Program-made: the position numbers and the translations under genes | The notes under the pieces: generated by a model | What the model saw: only the letters and a program-made list of their open reading frames with translations | Database searches by the model: none | What the model was told of the DNA's origin: nothing | NCBI GenBank assembly: GCA_029851835.1 | Contig: JARKVD010000021.1 | Location: 1 to 64,000, forward strand | From: Clostridium sp. | GTDB taxonomy: Bacteria > Bacillota > Clostridia > Clostridiales > Clostridiaceae | Direction of reading: 5' to 3' | Length of the DNA: 64,000 nt | Shown: positions 8,127-16,601 of the stretch, piece after piece | Position numbering within the stretch: the first letter of the stretch is position 1 | Layout: every line of letters starts with the position of its first letter

Positions 8127-9074
8127 GTGAAGGAAATTACTATTGGATTTATATTGGATTTAATAATTGGCGACCCGCAAAACCCATATCATCCAATAAG
8201 ATTTATCGGAGCTATATGTAAGAGACTGGAGATTTTTTTCAGAGATAAGTTAAAAAATAATTTAAAGATTGCAGGGCTATTAACTTGGATAATAGCTGTG
8301 TTCAGTGTATATGCTTTAAGTAGTATTTTTTTATGGATAGTTGGATATTTTAGCTGGATCTCGGCAACAATCACTGCTGGAATAATGATTTACTTTTGTA
8401 TTTCTGCTAAAGCTTTAAAGGTAGAAGGACTTAAGGTTGTGTCTTATATTTTAAAAGATGATTTAGAGGGTGCAAGAAAGCAGTTATCTTATATTGTAGG
8501 AAGAGATACAATGAACTTAGATAAAGAAGCAATTTTAAGAGCTGTTATAGAGACAATTGCAGAGAATATGGCAGATGGAGTAATAGCACCGCTATTTTAT
8601 GCAGGAATTGGGGGAGCACCATTAGCTTTTGCATATAAAGCGATAAATACCATGGACTCTATGTTTGGGTATAAAAATGAAGAGTATATGGACTTTGGAT
8701 ATTTTCCAGCAAAGCTTGATGATGTATTTAATTATATTCCAGCAAGAATTGCAGGATATCTTACAGTGGTAGCAGCTTATCTTTTAGGTTTTAATGGAGC
8801 AACATCACTAAAAATTTATAATAGGGATAAGTTCAATCATAGCAGTCCCAATAGTGCGCATCCAGAGGCGGCCTTTGCTGGAGCTTTAGGTGTAAGACTT
8901 GGAGGAGCTAATTATTACTTTGGTAAGTTAGTAGAAAAACCAACCATAGGGGATAACATAGAGGAAATAACTGTTGATAAAGTTAATGCAGCCAATAAAT
9001 TATTATATGGAGCTTCAACTATGGGATTGATTGTAGCATTGCTTATAAATAAACTGATTTATATGTTTATATAA
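8127..9074 (+). CDS. cbiB: Adenosylcobinamide-phosphate synthase CbiB
   Basis: CbiB attaches aminopropanol (phosphate) to adenosylcobyric acid to make adenosylcobinamide (phosphate). Start codon GTG, with AAGAAGGTG upstream. The 315-residue membrane protein opens with LDLIIGDPQNPYHPIRFIG, the family signature, and has AVIETIAENMADGVIAPLFY (about residues 138-157), NTMDSMFGYKNEEY and NSAHPEAAFAGALGVRLGG. Length and motifs are complete. Its product enters the CobU/CobS steps encoded just upstream. Confidence 0.94.
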   Translation: MKEITIGFILDLIIGDPQNPYHPIRFIGAICKRLEIFFRDKLKNNLKIAGLLTWIIAVFSVYALSSIFLWIVGYFSWISATITAGIMIYFCISAKALKVEGLKVVSYILKDDLEGARKQLSYIVGRDTMNLDKEAILRAVIETIAENMADGVIAPLFYAGIGGAPLAFAYKAINTMDSMFGYKNEEYMDFGYFPAKLDDVFNYIPARIAGYLTVVAAYLLGFNGATSLKIYNRDKFNHSSPNSAHPEAAFAGALGVRLGGANYYFGKLVEKPTIGDNIEEITVDKVNAANKLLYGASTMGLIVALLINKLIYMFI

Positions 9075-9114
9075 TTGGTTATGTTAAATGAAAAATTAAA
9101 AAGGCGGAAGATAA

Positions 9115-10188
9115 ATGGCAGTACATGGTGGAAATATTGAAGAAGTAGGAAGAAAGTATAATATAAACCCAGAGGATATCATAGACTTTTCTGCAAATAT
9201 TAATCCTTTAGGAATAAATAAAAAAGTAAAGAAAAGTATGATTCATGCATTAGATTTAGTAGAAAGATATCCAGACATAACTTATTATAATTTGAAGCAT
9301 ACTATATCAGGAAGTGAGGATGTTGAGTTATCTAGTATATTTATTGGTAATGGAGCTGCAGAGGTGATTTTTAATATAGCAAGAGCGTTAAGACCTAAAA
9401 AAGTATTACTTACAGCACCGACTTTTTCAGAATATGAAGAAGCAGTTAGAAGTGTAGATGGGAAAATTAAATATTATCATTTAAAGGAAGAAAATGAATT
9501 TCTAATTGATGATAACTTTATTAATGAGATTGATGAAGAAATTGATTTAATATTTATATGCAATCCCAATAATCCCACAGGAGTTCTTACTGAAAAAGAA
9601 TTCATTGAAAAAGTACTGAAACAAGCCAACAAGTTTAATGTTAAGGTTGTGGTAGATGAATCCTTTTTAGATTTTGTTGAAGATAAAAATAAATATTCTT
9701 CAATGGAATTAACTAAGACTTATAATAATTTAATTATAGTTAAGTCATTAACTAAATTCTTTGCAATGCCTGGAATAAGAATTGGATATGGAATTAGCAG
9801 AAGCAAAGAGGTAATAGATAGAATTAATCAGGTATCGGTGCCTTGGGCTGTTAATATTATAGCTTCAGAAGGAATATGCACTGGACTTAAGGAGATTAGC
9901 TATAAAAGAAAAAGTATTGAATATGTGAAAGAGCAGAGCACTGTTCTATATAAAGGGTTAAATGAACTTGAATTTATTAAAGTTTTTAAACCATCCGTAA
10001 ATTTTATCATGTTTAAAATATTAAAGAATATAGATTTAAAAGAAGAATTAATTTCAAAGGGAATTCTCATTAGAAGCTGTGAAAATTATGAAGGGCTAAA
10101 TGAGAATTTTTATAGAGTAGCTGTTAGAACAGCCAAGGAAAATGAAAAGTTAATTTCTGTAATGAAAACTGTTTCATTTGACAAGTAA
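9115..10188 (+). CDS. cobD: L-threonine-O-3-phosphate decarboxylase CobD (PLP-dependent)
   Basis: CobD makes (R)-1-aminopropan-2-ol phosphate, the side-chain precursor used by CbiB. This 357-residue fold-type I aminotransferase-like enzyme has HGGNIEEVGRKYN at the start, the FSANINPLG motif, ICNPNNPTG (about residues 148-156), VVDESFLDF and the PLP-lysine stretch VKSLTKFFAMPGIRIGYG. It is the last gene of the cob operon; 200 bp later the B12 riboswitch begins a second transcription unit. Confidence 0.92.
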   Translation: MAVHGGNIEEVGRKYNINPEDIIDFSANINPLGINKKVKKSMIHALDLVERYPDITYYNLKHTISGSEDVELSSIFIGNGAAEVIFNIARALRPKKVLLTAPTFSEYEEAVRSVDGKIKYYHLKEENEFLIDDNFINEIDEEIDLIFICNPNNPTGVLTEKEFIEKVLKQANKFNVKVVVDESFLDFVEDKNKYSSMELTKTYNNLIIVKSLTKFFAMPGIRIGYGISRSKEVIDRINQVSVPWAVNIIASEGICTGLKEISYKRKSIEYVKEQSTVLYKGLNELEFIKVFKPSVNFIMFKILKNIDLKEELISKGILIRSCENYEGLNENFYRVAVRTAKENEKLISVMKTVSFDK

Positions 10189-10214
10189 ACAAGTAAGGAA
10201 TATAATTTAAGTTG

Positions 10215-10526
10215 AAAATTCAATATAAATGGTGTTTGTAACTTAATAGGGAATTAGGATGAACCTAAGCTACCCCAGTAACCGTGATACTGACAAAATC
10301 CTAAAAAGCCACTGCAGATTTTTGTGGGAAGGCGTGGAGAGTAGAATGAAGTAGAGCCGGGAGACCTGCCAATTATATTATGAAGCTTATTATCTTCTGA
10401 GGGTGAGATAGTAAATACAAATTGATTTTAAAGTACAAATTATGGAATTGTGTGAATTATTTATAATTTCTGATTTGTTTGAATTGATTAATGTGTATTG
10501 TGGACACCGTCAAGGTGTCTTTTTTA
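10215..10526 (+). promoter_or_regulatory. Cobalamin riboswitch with intrinsic terminator
   Basis: The aptamer shows the expected order of conserved pieces: AATAGGGAA (about 10246-10253), a GCTACCCC-AGTAACCGT region (10270-10288), AAGCCACTGC (10306-10315), GGGAAGGCG and the B12 box AGCCGGGAGACCTGCC (10355-10370). A further hairpin (about 10391-10412) and then a terminator follow: GACACC at 10503-10508 pairs with GGTGTC at 10514-10519, followed by seven T. High adenosylcobalamin should stop transcription before btuF. The downstream genes are cobalamin import and salvage, which fits. Confidence 0.93.
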
Positions 10527-10588
10527 TGTCGAAATACAGATATGTATGAGGCTAACCCCAAATAATTTCTATTTAGGAGGAACAAGAC

Positions 10589-11524
10589 ATGAAAAAATCA
10601 AAAAAATTATTATCATTAATTGCAAGTGCAGCAATGGCTATGATGATTATGGCAGGATGTTCAAAGCAGCCTACTGTAATGCAGGACAGAGAGGGAAATG
10701 AATTTACACTTCCAGAAAATATCAAAACTATAGTTTCAACAGCACCATCTAATACTGAAGTGTTAGTAGGGCTAGGCTTAGCGGATAAGCTTGTTGCTAT
10801 AGATAAATATTCATCAGATGTGGAAGGAATCAATTCAGATTTACCGCAGATAGATTTTAGAAACCCAGATGCGGAGACTTTAATAGGTTTAAATCCAGAT
10901 ATAATAATAGCTTCAGGACATAACAAAGCAGGGGAAGAAGATCCATTTGCTCTTTTGAAGGAAGCTGGAATCACTGTTGTTTATATTCCAAGCAGCTCTA
11001 GCATAGATGGAATTTATGAAGATATTGAGTTTATGGCTGAGGTAACAGGAACAGAGAAAAAAGGAAAAGAAATAGTTGAAACAATGAAAAAAGAAGTAGA
11101 TGCTATTAAAGAAATAGGAAGTAAGATTGAAAATAAGAAAAAGGTATATTTTGAAATTGGTTCAGGTGGTGGACTTTATACCTTTGGTAATGATACTTTC
11201 TTAAATGAAATGATTGAAGTTATTGGAGCTGAAAACATATTTGGTAATGAAAAATCTTGGATCACAGCTACACCAGAGTCTGTTTTAACTGCAAATCCAG
11301 ATGTAATATTATCAAATGATCCTAATTTAACACCAGCAGGAAAAACTGCAATTGAAGATATTAAGAGCCGTGATGGTTGGGACACAATCGCTGCTGTTAA
11401 GAATGGAGATATTTATCCGATAGATATAAATGCTTCTTCAAGAGGATCTCAACATATAGTAAAAGCGTTAAAGGAAATGGCTAAGGCTGTATATCCAAAT
11501 GAATACAAAGACATCCAGGAATAA
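10589..11524 (+). CDS. btuF: Cobalamin ABC transporter substrate-binding lipoprotein BtuF
   Basis: A 311-residue lipoprotein: n-region MKKSKK, hydrophobic core, lipobox MAGC with the acylated Cys at residue 23. It then has two lobes typical of helical-backbone binding proteins: VSTAPSNTEVLVGLGLADKLVAID, PDAETLIGLNPDIIIASG and NPDVILSNDP. It would hand corrinoids to BtuCD at the membrane. Assignment to cobalamin rather than iron rests on the riboswitch upstream and the cob genes around it. AGGAGGAAC lies before the ATG. Confidence 0.9.
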   Translation: MKKSKKLLSLIASAAMAMMIMAGCSKQPTVMQDREGNEFTLPENIKTIVSTAPSNTEVLVGLGLADKLVAIDKYSSDVEGINSDLPQIDFRNPDAETLIGLNPDIIIASGHNKAGEEDPFALLKEAGITVVYIPSSSSIDGIYEDIEFMAEVTGTEKKGKEIVETMKKEVDAIKEIGSKIENKKKVYFEIGSGGGLYTFGNDTFLNEMIEVIGAENIFGNEKSWITATPESVLTANPDVILSNDPNLTPAGKTAIEDIKSRDGWDTIAAVKNGDIYPIDINASSRGSQHIVKALKEMAKAVYPNEYKDIQE

Positions 11525-12530
11525 AATTTTAGCACTTTTATCAATTCCACTGGTTTTATTAATAATCTGTATTGGAACTTCCATTGGAAGTTCCAATATT
11601 GGCATATTTGATGTTTTTTCAATATTAGCTCATAAGATTTTAAGAGTCCCATTAGCAGAAGGAATTGATTCGAAGCAGGTAGCAATCATTTGGAATTTAA
11701 GACTGCCAAGGGTGCTTCTTGCATTTATTGTGGGAGGATCACTTGCAGCCAGTGGTGCAGTGGTGCAGTCAGTATTAAAGAATCAGCTGGCTTCACCTTT
11801 TACATTAGGGTTATCTTCAGGAGCATCCCTAGGAGTTGGACTTGTAATAGTTTCAGGTATATCCATACCTTTCTTAGGAAATTTAACAATGCCTGTAGTT
11901 GGATTTATCTTTAGTTTGGCAACCATGGCAATGGTTCTGAAGTTTTCAGAGAAGGTAGACAGAACCATGTCTAATACAACTATCATTTTGTCAGGGATGG
12001 TTATTTCCTTATTTTTTAGTGCTGCATTAACAACTTTATCAGCATTAATGACTGACAAAATTGAAAGTATAACTATGTGGTCTATGGGGTCTTTCTCAAT
12101 GAGAGGATGGACTTATGTTAAAGCAGGAGCACCATTTTTTATAATAGGTCTTATAGGATTATTTATTTACCTTAAAGAGATGGATGTTTTGACCTTTGGA
12201 GAAGAGCAGGCAAAGGCCATAGGTGTAGATACTGTTAAGGTTAAAAGAAGCTTATTTATTTTTGTTGCCATATTAACGGGGAGTTCAGTTGCCCTTAGTG
12301 GAACTATCGGATTTATAGATTTAATTGCTCCACATGTAGTGAGAAAGATATTCGGATCAAAGCATTCCTATGTAGTTCCAATGTCTGTAGTTTTTGGTGG
12401 ATGTATGATGATAATTACGGATTTAATTGCAAGAACCATTGTGGTGCCTTCAGAATTACCAGTTGGGGCAGTAACGGCTCTTATTGGAGGTCCATTCTTT
12501 GCATATATATATTTTAAGAAATCAAAGTAG
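11499..12530 (+). CDS. btuC: Cobalamin ABC transporter permease BtuC (FecCD family)
   Basis: A 343-residue FecCD permease with about ten membrane segments. Family marks: IWNLRLPRVLLAFIVGGSLAASGAVVQ (about residues 64-90), NPLASP-like KNQLASPFTLGLSSGASLG, SGTIGFIDLIAPHVVRKIFG (about 265-284) and the C-terminal ELPVGAVTALIGGPFF. The start overlaps the end of btuF by 26 bp in another frame, so the two are translationally coupled. An inverted sequence ACTTCCATTGGAAGT lies at 11578-11592 inside the gene. Confidence 0.92.
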   Translation: MNTKTSRNKILALLSIPLVLLIICIGTSIGSSNIGIFDVFSILAHKILRVPLAEGIDSKQVAIIWNLRLPRVLLAFIVGGSLAASGAVVQSVLKNQLASPFTLGLSSGASLGVGLVIVSGISIPFLGNLTMPVVGFIFSLATMAMVLKFSEKVDRTMSNTTIILSGMVISLFFSAALTTLSALMTDKIESITMWSMGSFSMRGWTYVKAGAPFFIIGLIGLFIYLKEMDVLTFGEEQAKAIGVDTVKVKRSLFIFVAILTGSSVALSGTIGFIDLIAPHVVRKIFGSKHSYVVPMSVVFGGCMMIITDLIARTIVVPSELPVGAVTALIGGPFFAYIYFKKSK

Positions 12531-12539
12531 GTGAGACAT

Positions 12540-13295
12540 ATGTTAGAAGTTAAAGATTTGTGCTGTGGGTATGATGGAGTTGACGTGGTTAAGGGTGTTG
12601 GCTTTAAGATTACTAGAGGTAAAAATCTTTGTATAGTAGGTCCAAATGGATGTGGGAAAAGTACACTTTTAAAATCCATTGCAAACCTTCTTGATTATAG
12701 AGGAAGCATAACCTTAGACTCTAAAGAAGTAAAAAAGTTAAATAGAAAAGAGTTGGCAAAAAAGGTAGCTTTAATGTCTCAATCAAGTTCAATTCATTTT
12801 CCATACACTGTTTATGAAACGGTAGCTTTAGGAAGATATGCACATCTTAAGGGTGTATTTGCACAATTAGGCAAAGAAGATTATGAAATAATAGAAAAGA
12901 GCTTAAAGAATGCAGGAGTCTTAGACATAAAAGATAAACTCATAAGTGAGCTCTCGGGGGGGCAGCTTCAAAGGGTATATTTAGCTAGAGCTTTTGCACA
13001 GGACCCAGAAATAATTCTATTAGATGAGCCTACAAATCATTTAGATTTGAAATGTCAAATTGAGATCCTAGAATACTTAAATAAATGGACAAAAGAAAAT
13101 GATAAAATTGTAGTAGCGGTACTCCATGACTTGAATTTAGTTCAAGCTTTTGGTGAAGAAGTTGTGATGATAGATGACGGTAAGATTGTAAGTGAAGGTC
13201 CTCCATCTGTTGTTTTTAGAGATAAAAAGCTAGAAGAGGTCTATGGGATAGATGTAAAAGGATTTATGGTAGAGACTCTTGAAAAATGGAGGTAG
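12540..13295 (+). CDS. btuD: Cobalamin ABC transporter ATP-binding protein BtuD
   Basis: The ATPase of the corrinoid importer. With the ATG at 12540 it has 251 residues; a GTG at 12531 is in frame but lies inside the AGGTGAG ribosome binding site. Walker A GPNGCGKST is at residues 34-42, the signature ELSGGQLQRVYLARA starts near 136, Walker B IILLDEPTNHLDL near 158-170, and the switch His is in VLHDLN. The last bases overlap the in-frame upstream ATG of the next gene. Confidence 0.93.
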   Translation: MLEVKDLCCGYDGVDVVKGVGFKITRGKNLCIVGPNGCGKSTLLKSIANLLDYRGSITLDSKEVKKLNRKELAKKVALMSQSSSIHFPYTVYETVALGRYAHLKGVFAQLGKEDYEIIEKSLKNAGVLDIKDKLISELSGGQLQRVYLARAFAQDPEIILLDEPTNHLDLKCQIEILEYLNKWTKENDKIVVAVLHDLNLVQAFGEEVVMIDDGKIVSEGPPSVVFRDKKLEEVYGIDVKGFMVETLEKWR

Positions 13296-13300
13296 ATGGT

Positions 13301-13957
13301 ATGGGGGAAAAATTTATAATGTCCTATAGTTGCGGCAAGGATAGTACATTAGCCTTATATAGAATGGTACAGCTTGGGCATAAGCCTGCTGCACTATTAG
13401 TTACAGTAGATAAAAATGCAGGAAGGTCTTGGTTCCATGGAGTTCCACAGCAGCTTTTAGATCAGGTATCAAAGGCTCTGGAGATTCCACTAATGATAGT
13501 TGAATCTAATGGAACGAATTATGAAGCAACCTTTAGAGAGGCTTTAATCGATGCAAAGGAAAACTTAGGCATAGACAGCTGTGTTTATGGAGATATAGAT
13601 TTAGAAGGACATAGAGAGTGGTGCACAGAAAGATGTGATGAAGCTGGCATAAAGGCTGTTTTCCCTTTATGGCAGGAAGGAAGAGAAGACTTAGTTTATG
13701 AGTTTATAGATTTAGGATTCAAAACAGTTATTAAGAATGTTAAGCTAGAGTGTCTTGGTGAAGATTTCTTAGGAAAAACTTTAACAAGAGACCTAGTTCA
13801 GGATATTAAGGCTACAGGTTCAGATGCCTGCGGTGAAAATGGTGAATATCATAGCTTTGTTTATGATGGACCACTATTTAAAAATCCAATAGACTTTGAA
13901 ACAGCTGGTATAGTAAAAACTGAAACTCACGGCTATTTAGATATAAGAGGTAAGTAA
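13301..13957 (+). CDS. DUF71/Dph6-like ATP-pyrophosphatase (predicted B12 salvage type)
   Basis: A 218-residue member of the DUF71/COG2102 family of adenine nucleotide alpha hydrolases, relatives of diphthamide synthetase Dph6. The PP-loop SYSCGKDSTLAL is at residues 8-19, and VYGDIDLEGHREWCTERCDEAG and ATGSDACGENGEYHSFVYDGP are family marks. I prefer the ATG at 13301, because GGAGGT lies 7 bp before it; the ATG at 13286 would overlap btuD. Bacteria do not make diphthamide. Comparative genomics has linked part of this family to B12 salvage, and its place between btuD and cbiP agrees, perhaps as an amide-forming step. The exact reaction is unproven. Confidence 0.85.
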   Translation: MGEKFIMSYSCGKDSTLALYRMVQLGHKPAALLVTVDKNAGRSWFHGVPQQLLDQVSKALEIPLMIVESNGTNYEATFREALIDAKENLGIDSCVYGDIDLEGHREWCTERCDEAGIKAVFPLWQEGREDLVYEFIDLGFKTVIKNVKLECLGEDFLGKTLTRDLVQDIKATGSDACGENGEYHSFVYDGPLFKNPIDFETAGIVKTETHGYLDIRGK

Positions 13958-13958
13958 G

Positions 13959-15443
13959 ATGAAGAAGATTATGGTACTGGGAACGGCATCTTCCGTTGGA
14001 AAAAGCACAGTTGCAACAGCAATCTGCAGATACTATAGAAAAAAAGGTTTTAAGGTTGCACCCTTTAAAGCCATGAATATTTCATTAAACTCATTTGTAA
14101 CTGAGGATGGACTTGAAATGGGAAGGTCACAGGTGGTCCAAGCAGAGGCCTGTGAAATTAAGCCTTTAGCTACAATGAATCCAGTACTTCTTAAACCAGG
14201 TGGAAATAATAAAACCCAGGTTATTGTTAATGGTAAAGTTCATTGCACTATGGATGCGTATAAATATAAGGATTTGAATAAAGAGTTAAAAGAGATTGTT
14301 AAAGAAAGCTTTCATGACCTTTCTAAGGATTATGATGTGATGGTTCTTGAAGGTTCAGGAAGCTGTGCAGAGATTAACCTTAGAGATACTGATATTGCAA
14401 ATATGTCCATGGCTAAGGCTGCAGGGGCAGATGTAATTTTAGTAGCGGATATTGATAGAGGTGGAGTTTTTGCTTCAGTGGTAGGAACTTTAATGCTTTT
14501 AAGGTCAGAAGAAAGAGCTTTAGTTAAAGGTGTAATCATCAATAAATTTAGAGGAAAAGCAGAATTCTTTACAGATGCAATGAAGCAGCTTGAAGATATA
14601 ATTAAGGTGCCAGTTCTAGGAGTGCTACCTTACTTTAATCTTGATATTGAGGATGAGGATAGCGTTACTGAAAGAATAAAAGAAAAGTCAAAGACAGAGG
14701 GCTTTGACATCGCGGTTATAAGACTGCCGCATATGTCTAACTTTACAGATTTTAATGCCCTTGAGCTTATGAAGGACGTATCAGTGAGGTATGTATCAGA
14801 TCCTTCTGAACTTAATAATCCAGATTTATTAATAATACCAGGGAGCAAAAATACTATTTATGATTTAAAGGCAATTAAAGAAATGGGCTTTTATGATAAA
14901 GTATTGGAGCTTCAAAAAAGTGGTACTATCATCTTTGGAATCTGTGGTGGATATCAAATTCTTGGTGAGCTAGTTGATGATTCACAGGGGGTTGAAGGTG
15001 ATCCAATCATTGAAAAAGGACTGGGGCTTTTAAATATAAAGACTATATTTAACGATGCAAAAAGAACTTGTCAGGCTAAAGGAATAGTAGAATGCAGCAG
15101 TGATATTATTAAAGATTGCTCTGGAAGGACAGTTACTGGATATGAAATCCATAATGGTGTAACTGAAGTTTTAGAAGGCGCAGAAGGCTTTATAATCAGT
15201 ACTGAAGGTGAACCATTAGGTGTCTGCAATAAAGATGGAAATGTATTTGGAACCTATCTTCATGGGATATTTGATGAAGGTGAATTTGCTAAAGATTTTA
15301 TAAATGCTTTAAGAAAATATAAAGGGCAGTCTGTTGTTGAAAGTGAAGTCCTTGATTATAGAAAATATAAAATGAGCCAGTATGATGAACTAGCAAAGCT
15401 TTTTGAAGAGAATATAGATATAAAGAGAATTAATAAATTATAA
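13959..15443 (+). CDS. cbiP: Adenosylcobyric acid synthase CbiP/CobQ
   Basis: CbiP uses glutamine and ATP to amidate four carboxyl groups of adenosylcobyrinic acid a,c-diamide. The 494-residue enzyme has an N-terminal synthetase domain (GTASSVGKSTVATAICRYY, residues 7-25; FKAMNISLNSFV) and a C-terminal glutamine amidotransferase domain. The nucleophile is in FGICGGYQILG (Cys at about 331) and the catalytic His in GTYLHGIFD. It is the last gene of the riboswitch operon, starting one base after the DUF71 gene stop. Genes for corrin ring synthesis itself are not in the window. Confidence 0.94.
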   Translation: MKKIMVLGTASSVGKSTVATAICRYYRKKGFKVAPFKAMNISLNSFVTEDGLEMGRSQVVQAEACEIKPLATMNPVLLKPGGNNKTQVIVNGKVHCTMDAYKYKDLNKELKEIVKESFHDLSKDYDVMVLEGSGSCAEINLRDTDIANMSMAKAAGADVILVADIDRGGVFASVVGTLMLLRSEERALVKGVIINKFRGKAEFFTDAMKQLEDIIKVPVLGVLPYFNLDIEDEDSVTERIKEKSKTEGFDIAVIRLPHMSNFTDFNALELMKDVSVRYVSDPSELNNPDLLIIPGSKNTIYDLKAIKEMGFYDKVLELQKSGTIIFGICGGYQILGELVDDSQGVEGDPIIEKGLGLLNIKTIFNDAKRTCQAKGIVECSSDIIKDCSGRTVTGYEIHNGVTEVLEGAEGFIISTEGEPLGVCNKDGNVFGTYLHGIFDEGEFAKDFINALRKYKGQSVVESEVLDYRKYKMSQYDELAKLFEENIDIKRINKL

Positions 15444-15457
15444 TAGAATTTGTTGAG

Positions 15458-15488
15458 AACACTACTCTTGAAGGGGTAGTGTTTTTGT
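15458..15488 (+). terminator. Intrinsic terminator of the btuF-cbiP operon
   Basis: AACACTAC (15458-15465) pairs with GTAGTGTT (15476-15483), followed by a T-rich tract, 14 bp after cbiP. Confidence 0.85.
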
Positions 15489-15562
15489 ATTAAAAAAACT
15501 ATGATAAAGTATAAGAAATATATTACAATAAGCTGCTTTGGCAAGTGATTACATTGGTTAAG

Positions 15563-16018
15563 TGGTAAGACGTGGAACACCTACTGCACAAAAAATTCAA
15601 CCTCACAATAAATATGTGAAGCTGATTTTTTTATAGAATCCCTCTTTGGCAATGTTTCAAATATATATTCAATATATTTGTACGTATCCAATTATTAGAT
15701 GATGTTGTATTTATAATGCTAAATATAATAGCGGATAATTTTGCTCTATCAGTTGAATCTGAAAATAATGAATTTTTTCGGGAGATTGCTACAGGATTTA
15801 CAGCAAGCTTTGATAAATTATTAGATAGTGGATTTTTCCATTGTGGTTCTAGTTTAAGGAGTTTATCACAATAGCTCGTCCAATGACTCCGTATGACCAG
15901 AGAATTTATTTTTACTAAAATCCAGAGGAATGGTTTCAAGAGAATATTGTCTTGAATGACTGAAGCAAAGACATCATGTAATTCCTTCTGCCTTTTTATA
16001 CCCAACATAAGTATCACT
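15563..16018 (-). mobile_element. IS66-family element remnant (right end and 3' part of the transposase)
   Basis: Read on the minus strand, about 16018-15900 encodes DTYVGYKKAEGIT, a stop, then CLCFSHSRQYSLETIPLDF, matching the IS66 transposase block that in intact copies reads like GYxxxxGVTRCxCWAHxRR. After a frameshift, 15900-15631 gives NPLSNNLSKLAVNPVAISRK, NSLFSDSTDRAKLSAIIFSI, the family's conserved C-terminal block. The outer end, GTAAGACGTGGAACACC at 15564-15580, resembles IS66 inverted repeats, which begin GTAAG. A stop, a frameshift and loss of the 5' two thirds show it is dead. Recognition is by motif memory, not by search. Confidence 0.7.
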
Positions 16019-16448
16019 TATGTGAAAACCTTGCTTCCCTATCTTTATTAATATAAAAATTGGCCATTGTGTATGCGGTTTTTGAATCTACCTTTACACC
16101 ATCTACGTTACTAAGTTTATTAGTTCTTTATCAAAAAAATAAATTCTCGCGTGATTATATAAAATATATATAATCACGCTAACAATTCCCAAAAAAATAT
16201 ATGTATATATATTTACCGAAAAAGAAGATATTTGTTTAATCATGCAAATCAAAAGGTAACATTGATTTTTACATTTTAAATTCTTAAGAAACTAATCTTA
16301 CGGTCTGAATACTGATATTTTAATAAAAAGTAATTTTTTTTACAAAATTTCAAATGGAAATATTTACAGTAAAATAATGCATGTTAGAATATATATGTAA
16401 TTACCGGTAAATTATAAATATGTATATCAGGAAAGGAGAATAAAATGG
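16019..16448. other. AT-rich decayed intergenic region with a long inverted repeat
   Basis: No gene is supported. A 13-bp perfect inverted repeat lies at 16149-16161 / 16167-16179 (GCGTGATTATATA and its complement, 5-nt loop) without a clear T-run. A short open stretch on the minus strand (about 16110-16022) is unrecognised. The region lies between the IS66 remnant and the ABC-ATPase stub and looks like degraded mobile DNA. Confidence 0.5.
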
Positions 16449-16585
16449 CAGATATTATTATTAGTAAATTTAATTAATTCCTTAAAACATGATAGGATTA
16501 TAATAATAATTACTCATGATGATTATTTTGATAAGATAATGGATATAAAAATAGATTTAGATACTATGAGTACAAGCTATTAAAA
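16445..16585 (+). pseudogene. Remnant of the C-terminal end of an ABC transporter ATPase
   Basis: An ATG at 16445 with GGAAAGGAG upstream opens only a 10-codon frame. In the neighbouring frame, codons up to a TAA at 16580-16582 read LVNLINSLKHDRIIIIITHD followed by DYFDKIMDIKIDL, the end of an ABC ATPase with the H-loop His (THDD). The P-loop, signature and Walker B are absent. The gene was probably the ATPase of an exporter next to the S41 peptidase and has been deleted down to its tail. Confidence 0.55.
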
Positions 16586-16601
16586 TCGGAGGAGTATATG
16601 T

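Noticed and set aside
10498-10701. ORF starting in the B12 riboswitch terminator and overlapping btuF
   Set aside because: No ribosome binding site, and the frame overlaps the well-supported btuF start.
16149-16179. Long inverted repeat as a terminator
   Set aside because: No T-run on either side and no intact gene ending there; kept only as part of the decayed region.
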